64,000 nucleotides of DNA from Prolixibacteraceae bacterium (GTDB lineage Bacteria > Bacteroidota > Bacteroidia > Bacteroidales > Prolixibacteraceae), in the NCBI GenBank assembly GCA_019856515.1, contig CP082230.1, positions 1,612,001 to 1,676,000 of the forward strand, in the 5' to 3' direction. The position numbers and the translations under genes are program-made. How positions within the stretch are numbered: the first letter of the stretch is position 1; each line of letters starts with the position of its first letter. The notes under the pieces were generated by a model that ran no database searches, had not been told where the DNA came from, and saw only the letters and a program-made list of their open reading frames with translations. This document shows positions 35,601-43,190 of this stretch, in pieces.

Positions 35601-35608
35601 TATGTTTG
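35601..35608 (+). promoter_or_regulatory. Candidate -7 promoter box for the small beta-barrel gene
   Basis: TATGTTTG (TAnnTTTG), 55 bases before ATG 35663; it helps reject an in-frame start near 35492. Confidence 0.5.
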
Positions 35609-35662
35609 CCAGTGGAACAAAATTCCATAAATCAATTAAAGATAATCAGAAAAAATCAAACA

Positions 35663-36133
35663 ATGAAAAGACTATTTGCACTTATAGCACTTTGTACTTG
35701 TATTCATTTCGGGGCGAAAGCACAAAGAGCCATCGGTCTTCGCTTAGGTGGAGGAAATGGTTTTGGAACAGAAATTAGCTATCAACATCCTTTTGCAAAA
35801 TACAATCGTCTACAAGCAGACCTTGGTATTAACGGCGGCAAGGATTGGGGTGGATGGTCGTTGGTTGGTACTTACCAATGGGTAAAACCATTAGAAGGAA
35901 ACATCCGTTGGTACTACGGTGTGGGTGCAGGACTTGGCAGTTGGTACAATAAAGATGGAGGAACTCACCACAACACAGGTGTATATCTCTCTATCAATGG
36001 AATATGTGGTATTGAATATGTATTCCCAGACATTCCATTACAACTTGCGCTAGATACGCGTCCATCACTAGGACTTATCAACTCAAGAGGACTTGAAATG
36101 GATATTGCAGTATCTGTTCGATTCTTATTCTAG
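35663..36133 (+). CDS. Small outer membrane beta-barrel protein
   Basis: 156 residues with signal peptide MKRLFALIALCTCIHFGAKAQ. Mature part of amphipathic strands separated by Gly-rich turns (AIGLRLGGGNGFGTEISYQHPF, RLQADLGINGG, LQLALDTRPSLGLI), ending in ...VSVRFLF with the C-terminal Phe of outer membrane barrels. This suggests an eight-stranded OmpA/OmpW-sized barrel. There is no partner gene. Upstream in-frame codons would precede the promoter box and lack signal-peptide logic, so the ATG at 35663 is used. Confidence 0.72.
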   Translation: MKRLFALIALCTCIHFGAKAQRAIGLRLGGGNGFGTEISYQHPFAKYNRLQADLGINGGKDWGGWSLVGTYQWVKPLEGNIRWYYGVGAGLGSWYNKDGGTHHNTGVYLSINGICGIEYVFPDIPLQLALDTRPSLGLINSRGLEMDIAVSVRFLF

Positions 36134-36172
36134 ACAGAAACATCTATTACCCACTTTATTATACAACAGATA

Positions 36173-36206
36173 CCACATCTCCATAACAAATGGGATGTGG
36201 TTTTTT
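36173..36206 (+). terminator. Terminator of the small beta-barrel gene
   Basis: CCACATCTCCAT (36173-36184) pairs with ATGGGATGTGG (36190-36200) with one bulge, followed by six T. Confidence 0.88.
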
Positions 36207-36285
36207 ATTTGCATCTATTTTTTTCAATAAAACATCTCCATTAATAACGTCAAATCCCTCTTCATCTGATTATGCAAAATTAAGT

Positions 36286-36293
36286 TATATTTG
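36286..36293 (+). promoter_or_regulatory. Candidate -7 promoter box for the acyltransferase gene
   Basis: TATATTTG, 42 bases before ATG 36336. An in-frame TTG at 36291 is part of this box and is therefore not the start. Confidence 0.6.
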
Positions 36294-36335
36294 AAATATT
36301 ATAACTCAATCTCAAAAGAAACACAACTACAAATA

Positions 36336-37421
36336 ATGACAAAAGGACGGTTCGAGGCCATAGATTCATTTAGAGGGATCTTAGCAATTTGCGTTGTATT
36401 AAGCCATTTTAGTTTGATCGACTCCATTACAGAAATGACCATAATACATGATGCAACACTTTTTGTCGAGTTTTTCTTTATGCTTAGTGGTTTTGTTATC
36501 ACTTATCATTATGGCAATAACAAATATGTTACTTTTAAACAGTTTATTAAAAAACGCTTTCTTCGCCTCTATCCTTTACACATCACAATGTTCATTGTTG
36601 TTGCGTCAAGAGAGTTGATAAAACTTCTTGCAGAACACTATACCAATATTTCATTCCCTTCTCCAGCATTTTCTGGAAGGTTAAGTATTGCAGAAATATT
36701 ACCTAATATTCTATTACTACAATCATGGACACCTTACACACACAGCCTATCATTCAATGCACCCTCATGGAGTTTAAGCATTGAATTTTATGTATATATA
36801 TTGTTTTACATCTCCTTAGTCGTTTTTCGATCTTATAAGAAATATGCTTGGGCGTTTTTTTCTTTTATATCCTTCACTCTCATTTTCATCGGATCTGACA
36901 TACTAATGCTAGACGTACTTAGAGGACTATCTTGTTTTTTTGCAGGAGCACTCGTCGCACTTACATACAATAAGTATCCTCATTTAACAATTCCATCATA
37001 CTTCGCATCTATCCTCGAAATCATATTAATTTCAGCAATTATAATAACCTTGAGTACAACACCACCACATAAATCAATCATTGCCTCAGCACTATACATA
37101 ATCACTATTTTCATATTTTCGTATGAGAAAGGAGTCATATCGAAGATATTACAAACAAGACCACTAAAAACTCTTAGCCTTTATTCATACTCGATCTATA
37201 TGATTCACTTTAGCCTATTACTGTTCTTAACCTCCATGTTCCTTATTACAGACAAATTATTTCATACGAATATCATTACAAATATTAAAGGGGTAAATTA
37301 TATGGATTTTGGTGGTTCTACAGTTAATAATATTGTGATGGGCTTGATTGTTTTAGGCATTGTTGGTCTATCAAAACTAACGTACAATTTTATAGAATTA
37401 AAAGGGAAGAAGCTTTTTTAA
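36336..37421 (+). CDS. Membrane acyltransferase (acyltransferase 3/OafA-like family)
   Basis: 361 residues, about ten predicted membrane helices. The N-terminal signature FEAIDSFRGILAICVVLSHF has the catalytic-type His; FVEFFFMLSGFVITY and RLYPLH (with the conserved R) follow, and the helix after SLSIEFYVYILFY matches the WSLSIE motif. Such enzymes O-acetylate cell-surface sugars or lipids from acyl donors in the inner membrane. No glycan cluster surrounds it, so the acceptor is unknown. It is monocistronic between a promoter box and a convergent terminator. Confidence 0.88.
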   Translation: MTKGRFEAIDSFRGILAICVVLSHFSLIDSITEMTIIHDATLFVEFFFMLSGFVITYHYGNNKYVTFKQFIKKRFLRLYPLHITMFIVVASRELIKLLAEHYTNISFPSPAFSGRLSIAEILPNILLLQSWTPYTHSLSFNAPSWSLSIEFYVYILFYISLVVFRSYKKYAWAFFSFISFTLIFIGSDILMLDVLRGLSCFFAGALVALTYNKYPHLTIPSYFASILEIILISAIIITLSTTPPHKSIIASALYIITIFIFSYEKGVISKILQTRPLKTLSLYSYSIYMIHFSLLLFLTSMFLITDKLFHTNIITNIKGVNYMDFGGSTVNNIVMGLIVLGIVGLSKLTYNFIELKGKKLF

Positions 37422-37472
37422 ATCGTCAAGAGGACATCTCTCTATTTTAATTCACCGAATACTAGCAATACA

Positions 37473-37508
37473 AAAGATGGGATAGACTTTACAATCCACC
37501 CCATCTTT
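37473..37508. terminator. Bidirectional terminator between acyltransferase and the five-gene operon
   Basis: AAAGATGGG (37473-37481) pairs with CCCATCTTT (37500-37508), partly extended inside. It lies between convergent genes and can serve both. Confidence 0.65.
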
Positions 37509-37550
37509 GTATCAACCTCTATAGAAAACTTAAAACTACATAACTATACC

Positions 37551-38609
37551 CTATAGCCATCCCTTATAATTATATTTCTTATTCTCCTCCACTCCCTTTA
37601 TTATGCGACTCTCTGCAATATGCTTTATCGCATCAATTTCAGCCCTTTTCAAATCTGCATCATCCTGTTGTTTCTTCAACTTAAGGTTCCATTCTGCATC
37701 TAAAAGGTGCTTTTTCGCATCCATCTCATCCCTCTTCAAATCTACATCATCCTGCTGTTTCTTTAACTTAAGATTCCACACTCTCTCATCAAGATTCTTC
37801 ACTCGTAAGACAATTTCTTGAGACAAAAGTTCAGCCTCAGCATAACAAGCTGCTTGGGGAGCAATCTGACTCAAAAATAGACCTGCCTTTTTCGCAGAAA
37901 CCAAATCTAAAGACTCACTCCAAGCACTTCTCGCTTTAACCAACAGAAGATTCCCTTCATAATCTACTTTTTCTTGATAAATAGTACGAACTTGATCCAT
38001 TGCCTTATCATAACACGATTTACACACTTCAGGTACAGCCACGAGATTAGCCATCGCATCGTCATATTCATTACGAGAAACCAACATTTCTGACTCCTTC
38101 AGAATAAAATCACAATTTGAATTATAGTAAGCAATAATTTTCTGCTTCCCCTTCTCCATAAAAGAGAGAAAGAGAGGGTCATTGGTTTTAATACTCTTTA
38201 AAGCTGCCCGATATGCTTTCGTTTCACTACGTCCAACACCTTTATACACTTTTGATATCGAAGCATACATCTTCCCATCAATTCCATCCCCGATAAAAAA
38301 ACTCACCTCTAATGTATAGGCATGCATTGGAGGCGCAGTAGGTGTAATATCCTTGGTTAAAACCGTCACATTAGCAGTTAAGATAAAACGCTCCTCCAAA
38401 CAGCTACTTCCCATTCCATATCGTGTAGTTAGTTGATTCAACTTATGCTCTAAAAAATGACGTGAACTTTCATTCAATCCGTCGATCTCATTTGACACTA
38501 CTGCACGCATCGCAATGCGTCCAAGATCATTCAATGTGGTTTGGTTATCTTGTCCAAAGATACTTCCACCACCTACAACTAAAATAAATATGATAATAAT
38601 ATATTTCAT
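37551..38609 (-). CDS. Exported coiled-coil protein with duplicated 29-residue segment (operon gene 5)
   Basis: 352 residues with signal peptide MKYIIIIFILVVGGGSIFGQ. The N-terminal half is globular and includes GVGRSETKAYRAALKSIK, similar to the A-x3-A-rich segments of two other operon members. Cys-containing motifs occur in the middle (ESEMLVSRNEYDDAMANLVAVPEVCKSC). The C-terminus is a charged coiled coil made of two 29-residue copies (277-305 and 306-334) starting WNLKLKKQQDD. Last of five tightly spaced genes, 4 bases after its neighbour. No known family recognised with confidence; function unknown. Confidence 0.7.
   Translation of the reverse strand: MKYIIIIFILVVGGGSIFGQDNQTTLNDLGRIAMRAVVSNEIDGLNESSRHFLEHKLNQLTTRYGMGSSCLEERFILTANVTVLTKDITPTAPPMHAYTLEVSFFIGDGIDGKMYASISKVYKGVGRSETKAYRAALKSIKTNDPLFLSFMEKGKQKIIAYYNSNCDFILKESEMLVSRNEYDDAMANLVAVPEVCKSCYDKAMDQVRTIYQEKVDYEGNLLLVKARSAWSESLDLVSAKKAGLFLSQIAPQAACYAEAELLSQEIVLRVKNLDERVWNLKLKKQQDDVDLKRDEMDAKKHLLDAEWNLKLKKQQDDADLKRAEIDAIKHIAESRIIKGVEENKKYNYKGWL
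37608..37781. repeat. Tandem 87-bp duplication in the coiled-coil gene
   Basis: Two adjacent 87-bp copies (37695-37781 and 37608-37694) encode near-identical 29-residue coiled-coil units; they differ at scattered positions, so the duplication is not brand new. Confidence 0.85.
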
Positions 38610-38613
38610 CGTC

Positions 38614-39558
38614 CTATTTTATTGTTAGTTCAACCTCACCAAGGCCTTTGGTCTGTATATCACACTGCACCTGTAGAGAGTCTGAAAGAAACTGTCTCAG
38701 ATTTCCTCCCCATGTTTCAAAATCATAAGCCATCTGGCCTCCCCAGCCATCGTCTCCATAAAGAGGAATCCTCACTTGTGAAAATTGTAAAACATTTTCG
38801 CTATTCTGATTCAACTGAAATCGTCCTTTGACCGTATTGCGTGGCATCCAATACCGATTAATAATATCCTTTAACGATGCCGATCGTCCCTTGAATGTAT
38901 AAGTCTCATTAAAATCAATATCACTCATCTCATCGACCAACAACACCAAAGCGCCCTCTCTTCCTTTCGCAAAAACATCTTCGAAATAGGACATCAACTG
39001 GGAGTTAAAAGAGTCTAAGTAAGCTAATACAGCCTCTTCTAATAATACAGACACTTCGGCAGTAAAAGATTGTTTACCTGTACCACTCGCTGCAGCACGT
39101 TGTTTTAGCGTATAACTATCGACCCCTTGTAATCGAAAAGTCACAGATTTTTTAGGTCCTACTTGATTCACCTTCCAATAAACCTTCAATACAATATCTG
39201 CCTTGGCTGTTTCGTTCAACACATCAATAGGAGATTTATTCACCCCCTTCATATTGGTACGTGCCTGATCCTTAATAATCTTATCCATTTGTGACTTCAG
39301 ATCAACCAATGGAAAGTCACGCTCTGCCATCATCTCCCCAATCTTTGAGATCACACTATTGAGTTCTCCATTTTCTAATAAAGCTTTAGAATAATCAGGT
39401 ACAGTTATCGCATCACCCTGATTATCAAAAGTCATCACGTAATCATGTGATGTACACCAATCGTCACTAGGCACAACCATAATACTAGGTTTCTTAGCTT
39501 GCCCATACACACAGCATACGATCAACATCATTGCTGAAACTATATATATCCTTCTCAT
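38614..39558 (-). CDS. Exported DUF6175-like protein (operon gene 4)
   Basis: 314 residues with signal peptide MRRIYIVSAMMLIVCCVYGQ. It resembles the Bacteroidota DUF6175 family: KPSIMVVPSDDWC after the signal, YVMTFDNQGDAITVPDYSKALLENGELNSVISKIGEMMAERDFPLVDLKSQM, and ADIVLKVYWKVNQVGPKKSVTFRLQGVDSYTLK. The layout (a short N-terminal search/strand domain, then an oligomer-like second half) recalls CsgG/LpoB-type periplasmic proteins, but this is only inference. It is 7 bases after gene 3 and 4 bases before gene 5. Confidence 0.68.
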   Translation of the reverse strand: MRRIYIVSAMMLIVCCVYGQAKKPSIMVVPSDDWCTSHDYVMTFDNQGDAITVPDYSKALLENGELNSVISKIGEMMAERDFPLVDLKSQMDKIIKDQARTNMKGVNKSPIDVLNETAKADIVLKVYWKVNQVGPKKSVTFRLQGVDSYTLKQRAAASGTGKQSFTAEVSVLLEEAVLAYLDSFNSQLMSYFEDVFAKGREGALVLLVDEMSDIDFNETYTFKGRSASLKDIINRYWMPRNTVKGRFQLNQNSENVLQFSQVRIPLYGDDGWGGQMAYDFETWGGNLRQFLSDSLQVQCDIQTKGLGEVELTIK

Positions 39559-39565
39559 AAATTCA

Positions 39566-40030
39566 CTATTTTATTATACCGTCTTCAACAAGTTTAGATC
39601 GCAACGCATCCCTTTTCAACTCTAATACCACTCCAGTCACAAACCCCTCTTGAGAACGAAACAGATCTTTTTTCTGACCCGTTATTGACACAAAATCCTT
39701 AAATGGACCTCTCTTTGAAAAGAAAGATCTAAAATACTCACGATGTTCCTGTTGTACATTCACTTCATTCACCATCGGTTTTAACAAGACAGCCCCATCG
39801 ATGATCCCATGAAACAAAAGATTCTCTATAGCCACCTTCTGTGCATTCAATAATGCTTCAGAAGTGGACACTCCCTCTCCCCATGACTTCAATACCACCA
39901 CCCCATCCAAGCGATCGCTTAAACATGAAGTATGAAATGAATGACTTCCAATAAATCGGGGTGTACTACACCCCGATAATATTAGAAGTAACATAACATA
40001 ACAACCTACTATATGAAAATACTTCATCAA
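39566..40030 (-). CDS. Small lipoprotein of unknown function (operon gene 3)
   Basis: 154 residues. Lipobox LLILSGC (Cys near residue 21) predicts a lipoprotein. The body has SEALLNAQKVAIENLLFHGI, KPMVNEVNVQQEHREYFRSFFSKRGPFKDFV, then GVVLELKRDALRSKLVEDGIIK. It aligns by eye with the preceding operon gene over its full length, so the two are paralogs. The A-x3-A-x2-A segment recalls LPP20/FlgT-type domains, a weak similarity. Its start overlaps the stop of the upstream gene by four bases, which indicates translational coupling. Confidence 0.68.
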   Translation of the reverse strand: MMKYFHIVGCYVMLLLILSGCSTPRFIGSHSFHTSCLSDRLDGVVVLKSWGEGVSTSEALLNAQKVAIENLLFHGIIDGAVLLKPMVNEVNVQQEHREYFRSFFSKRGPFKDFVSITGQKKDLFRSQEGFVTGVVLELKRDALRSKLVEDGIIK

Positions 40031-40554
40031 AATCCACTACTTAACTTACGAATCACACCAGCAGCCTCCAGCTCTTCTCTTAACCCAGCAACATTCACCG
40101 ATACGATCATTCCAATTTTATAACTCTTACGACCTAATTTAATACGATCAGTTGCAGCAATAGAGCCGTTATTCGCCAAAAACACATACTTCTCAAATCC
40201 TCCTGTATCCTCAAAGAAATGATCAAAAAACTGCGCTTTGTCTAATACCACACTCGAATTACTCACCAAAGGCTTTTGACCTGCCACACGATCTTTAGAA
40301 GGAAAACCCTTAAATATCACAGCATGTACCGCATTTTTCTTTGCCTGGGCAATAGCGTCCTCTGGTCGTTTTGCATAGGTCCACACTTTAAGTTGATAAC
40401 TACCCTGAACACCTGTAGCAACTGCCTCCACTTCATATTTCCAACATTCAGTCTCTTTATCTAACTTCTTTTTTGATCCAGAAGCTGCCAACAGTTCAAT
40501 CGAACAGAGCATACTACAGAAAAAACACAGAAGATATACACTCGCTTTTTGCAT
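40027..40554 (-). CDS. Exported protein, paralog of operon gene 3 (operon gene 2)
   Basis: 175 residues with signal peptide MQKASVYLLCFFCSMLCSIELLAAS. Shares with the following lipoprotein the order AIAQAKKNAVHAVIFKGF - KPLV - FFDHFFEDTGGFEKYVFL - VSVNVAGLREELEAAGVIRK. It lacks a clear lipobox, so it is probably periplasmic or outer-membrane associated while its paralog is lipid-anchored. It begins 2 bases after gene 1 and overlaps gene 3 by 4. Confidence 0.68.
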   Translation of the reverse strand: MQKASVYLLCFFCSMLCSIELLAASGSKKKLDKETECWKYEVEAVATGVQGSYQLKVWTYAKRPEDAIAQAKKNAVHAVIFKGFPSKDRVAGQKPLVSNSSVVLDKAQFFDHFFEDTGGFEKYVFLANNGSIAATDRIKLGRKSYKIGMIVSVNVAGLREELEAAGVIRKLSSGF

Positions 40555-40556
40555 CT

Positions 40557-41888
40557 CTATTTAATTTGTCTAATTAACATCCCAGGAGCAATCTTCTTTG
40601 ATCCTTTTAAAACCGTTCCATGCAGATCACTATCCGCTTTTGTCTGTTCATCGACACTATATCTATTATCCCACACTGGACGCTTCTTATCCACCTTACA
40701 CTTCCCTATACTTTTCCATATCGTCTTGCCTTGCTTCTGGTTCCACACCATCTCGAGCACCTCAAACTCCGACTTCGAAGTAATACTCTCTTTCTCTCCG
40801 ATCTGAGCCACAATAGGATTCACCGAAACGATAGGCACTTTAGGTTTAAACACGTCATTCTTCTTCTGTAGCTTAGCAAAAGTATTATCGAGATTTCGCA
40901 CCAATGCCAAATCAATGATCACATCCTCGGCTCTCTTCTTCCCAAGACTAAAAGTCACCAAACTCTGATTATACTGCACCCCAACAAAATTGAGTTTAAA
41001 CAGATCGGAATCCATCAATACATCAGGATTATTCCAATAATCACGATAAAAAACCATTGCAGTAGAATCATTCCAATTCAATTGATATAAGAAAGTCTTT
41101 GACCACAAAGAGCAACCCTCTTTCGTCTTCTCATACGTTACATCAGCCCCTTTCAAAGCAGCCGTAAGCAACATCTTAGGCTTTCCTGACATTCGCTTGG
41201 TTATCTCCTTCTTTGCAGCATCTCTAACCGCCCTAGCCACAGGCTCATTCTCCACAAAATCCAACTTAGTAAATGTCACGAAAGTATTCTTTATCAACTC
41301 CTCTCCAGCATCACCCAAAGCAGACATTCCACGAGCCTGACCTTTAGCCACACCAGCCTCCAGTTCAGAAGCATTATAAAACCCTCGCTCCTGTACCAAA
41401 GCCATATCAAACTGATGATCAACGCCCATATCAAACCATGAGGCCACCACCTGGTTCGCCAAATGCGTCTCAGCAATCATCTTATCAATCTTCACTTGAA
41501 AAATCTCTTTCTCTGTTGGCTGCACCACAGCAATCGAACGATTACCATCTAAATACTTTAACCCCTTTTGTGACGCCTTAGCCTTGGTAATCTGAAATAC
41601 ATTTCTCAATGTATCTTTTAAAAACCCAGCCTTCACCAAATCTTGATCTGTCAACTTCATCTTCTCGATATTCACTGACTTCGTTTGAATATCGTGCTTA
41701 TTATACTTATCAGGAAAAGGGTAGTGATCCCATGAAGCCGAGACGAATTCCTTATTAGGAAAATTATCCGACTCAATTAGCACCATAGCTAACGAACTTC
41801 GTCTATACTGTACATCTTGTCCATTTACAACATGCCCTAACACTCCTAGAGCCATCACCACCATTACAAGTAACACTTTCTTTTTCAT
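40557..41888 (-). CDS. Exported conserved hypothetical protein (operon gene 1)
   Basis: 443 residues with signal peptide KKKVLLVMVVMALGVLGHVVNGQ. The mature part opens VQYRRSSLAMVLIESDNFPNKEFVSASWDHYPFPDKYNKHD. A central helical region includes VASWFDMG and FDMALVQERGFYNASELEA, and a second half ends in short strands (TVLKGSKKIAPGMLIRQIK). No catalytic motif or membrane segment beyond the signal was recognised. It is the first gene of the five-gene operon. It is probably a Bacteroidota-specific family, judged by style only. Confidence 0.68.
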   Translation of the reverse strand: MKKKVLLVMVVMALGVLGHVVNGQDVQYRRSSLAMVLIESDNFPNKEFVSASWDHYPFPDKYNKHDIQTKSVNIEKMKLTDQDLVKAGFLKDTLRNVFQITKAKASQKGLKYLDGNRSIAVVQPTEKEIFQVKIDKMIAETHLANQVVASWFDMGVDHQFDMALVQERGFYNASELEAGVAKGQARGMSALGDAGEELIKNTFVTFTKLDFVENEPVARAVRDAAKKEITKRMSGKPKMLLTAALKGADVTYEKTKEGCSLWSKTFLYQLNWNDSTAMVFYRDYWNNPDVLMDSDLFKLNFVGVQYNQSLVTFSLGKKRAEDVIIDLALVRNLDNTFAKLQKKNDVFKPKVPIVSVNPIVAQIGEKESITSKSEFEVLEMVWNQKQGKTIWKSIGKCKVDKKRPVWDNRYSVDEQTKADSDLHGTVLKGSKKIAPGMLIRQIK

Positions 41889-42305
41889 AAATTTGAATCT
41901 GGTTAATTTGTTTCATATACCAAGAGCAAGAGAAAACACTCCCCCTCTCAATTAATCAATTATTTATTCTATCTTAGCACAACCAACATCAATGCAATCA
42001 TCAGATATTGTATTTGACCTCGAACGACAATACGAAAGTATCTCGCACATACGCCATAAAACGTCGTACCCAAGTAGAATTCCATAAAAAATCAAAAAAC
42101 AGCCCTTTTCTACCCCAACACAAACGCGAATCTATTCATGAAACAAAAAGAAAACACAGGGCTATTCCAACGACATCACAAAACAACACACCATCTATGC
42201 AACGAGTCTACACAGATGAAATAAAAACGAAAAAAAACACCTTAAAAACATCAACGACACATCCACATTGACACGAAATGCTCGCGCCCAATAAAGCAAC
42301 AAAAT
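41889..42305. other. Non-coding stretch upstream of the exported operon
   Basis: About 400 bases between the operon start and the fold-back element. An ATG frame at 42008-42271 is rich in Lys/Thr/His with no family features and is not accepted. No clear promoter octamer for the minus-strand operon was found. Confidence 0.4.
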
Positions 42306-42535
42306 ATACCTTCTAGGTATCTACTTATACCCTCAACCGTACCTTCTCCTACCTTTGTCCATGGTTCAGCCATGGTTCGTCCATGGTTCAGCCATGGTTC
42401 GTCCATGGTTCGTCCATGGTTTGTCCATCGATTTCGGGGGTTGGGATGGCTGAACCATGGACGAACCACGGCTAAACCATGGACAAAGGTAGGAGGAGAC
42501 ACCTATCAGACTCCTAGTAGGTAACTAGGAAGTAT
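42306..42535. repeat. Fold-back element: long imperfect inverted repeat built from 11-bp units
   Basis: The left arm 42346-42397 and right arm 42444-42495 pair over ~52 bp with about three mismatches. Both begin (read inward) CTCCTACCTTTGTCCATGG, and weaker pairing continues outward to 42306/42535. The left arm and loop hold about seven 11-bp units of the type GTCCATGGTTC or AGCCATGGTTC. There is no coding content of its own and no transposase. It could be a MITE-like or REP-like element, or a strong bidirectional terminator. Confidence 0.85.
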
Positions 42536-42620
42536 TGATGAATGTTATTAACCATAATAATGACATGAAAGTCCGTGCTATAAAAAAGCATTTGTTAAAA
42601 AGACTAAAGGGTCCTTATTT

Positions 42621-42664
42621 AAATCGAATATTATTTCGATATTCGATTTCTTCAATTATATTTG
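42621..42664 (+). promoter_or_regulatory. Promoter with overlapping palindrome, upstream of the SulP region
   Basis: A -7 box TATATTTG lies at 42657-42664, 31 bases before ATG 42696. A 10-bp inverted repeat AAATCGAATA (42621-42630) and TATTCGATTT (42640-42649) covers the expected -33 region, so it may be an operator for a repressor. Confidence 0.5.
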
Positions 42665-42695
42665 TAACATTAAGAAAAGTAAAAATTGAACATTA

Positions 42696-43034
42696 ATGGC
42701 AAGTAAGTTTCTAAACATATACACTTCTTTCATATTTGCTTTGGTTGCATACGCATTCACTGCAAATATTGTTATGCCATTAATTGACTATGATTACTGT
42801 TGTGAAATGCAAGAGCAGACATCCGAGTTCCCTCAAGAGCAGGAGGACAAAGGAGATCAAGGCGCAAAGGATGATTTGAAGAAGAAGATAGAAGACGCTA
42901 AGTTTTGCAGCAATCAATTGGATAAATGGTTATTTCTTAACCAAGGACACAATAATGGCAGTAATGAATTTTCTGACCTTTTCCACTCCCATTACCAAGA
43001 GGTACTATCCCCTCCCCCAGATTACACTCTATAA
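42696..43034 (+). CDS. Small membrane protein of unknown function upstream of SulP
   Basis: 112 residues. An N-terminal hydrophobic helix (NIYTSFIFALVAYAFTANIVMPLI) is followed by a Cys-Cys pair (YDYCCEM), an acidic Gln/Glu-rich stretch, a short helix with a third Cys (DAKFCSNQL), and a His/Asn-rich tail ending PPPDYTL. No family recognised. It has its own promoter box and lies 156 bases before the SulP gene, so it may share a transcript with the bicarbonate module; that link is positional only. Confidence 0.6.
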   Translation: MASKFLNIYTSFIFALVAYAFTANIVMPLIDYDYCCEMQEQTSEFPQEQEDKGDQGAKDDLKKKIEDAKFCSNQLDKWLFLNQGHNNGSNEFSDLFHSHYQEVLSPPPDYTL

Positions 43035-43117
43035 TTTTTCCACGAACAAGAAGTTGGTTCTTTATGGGATAACTATGCCCCAATAAAACCTCTTCGCACA
43101 AATAGATAGAAGGGACT

Positions 43118-43151
43118 ATGATATAGCTACCTATTGGGATAACTATATCAT
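43118..43151 (+). promoter_or_regulatory. Hairpin in the SulP leader
   Basis: ATGATATAG (43118-43126) pairs perfectly with CTATATCAT (43143-43151) across a 16-base loop, 40 bases before the SulP start. The sequence GGGATAACTAT occurs twice in the leader. No T-run follows, so it is not a plain terminator. Confidence 0.4.
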
Positions 43152-43190
43152 CAAGATCCTATTAGAGTACACCTAATAAAGTTCATTATC

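Noticed and set aside
42251..42502. ORF with NHGRTMDEPW-type repeats
   Set aside because: It is only the translation of the fold-back element; there is no start context or family.
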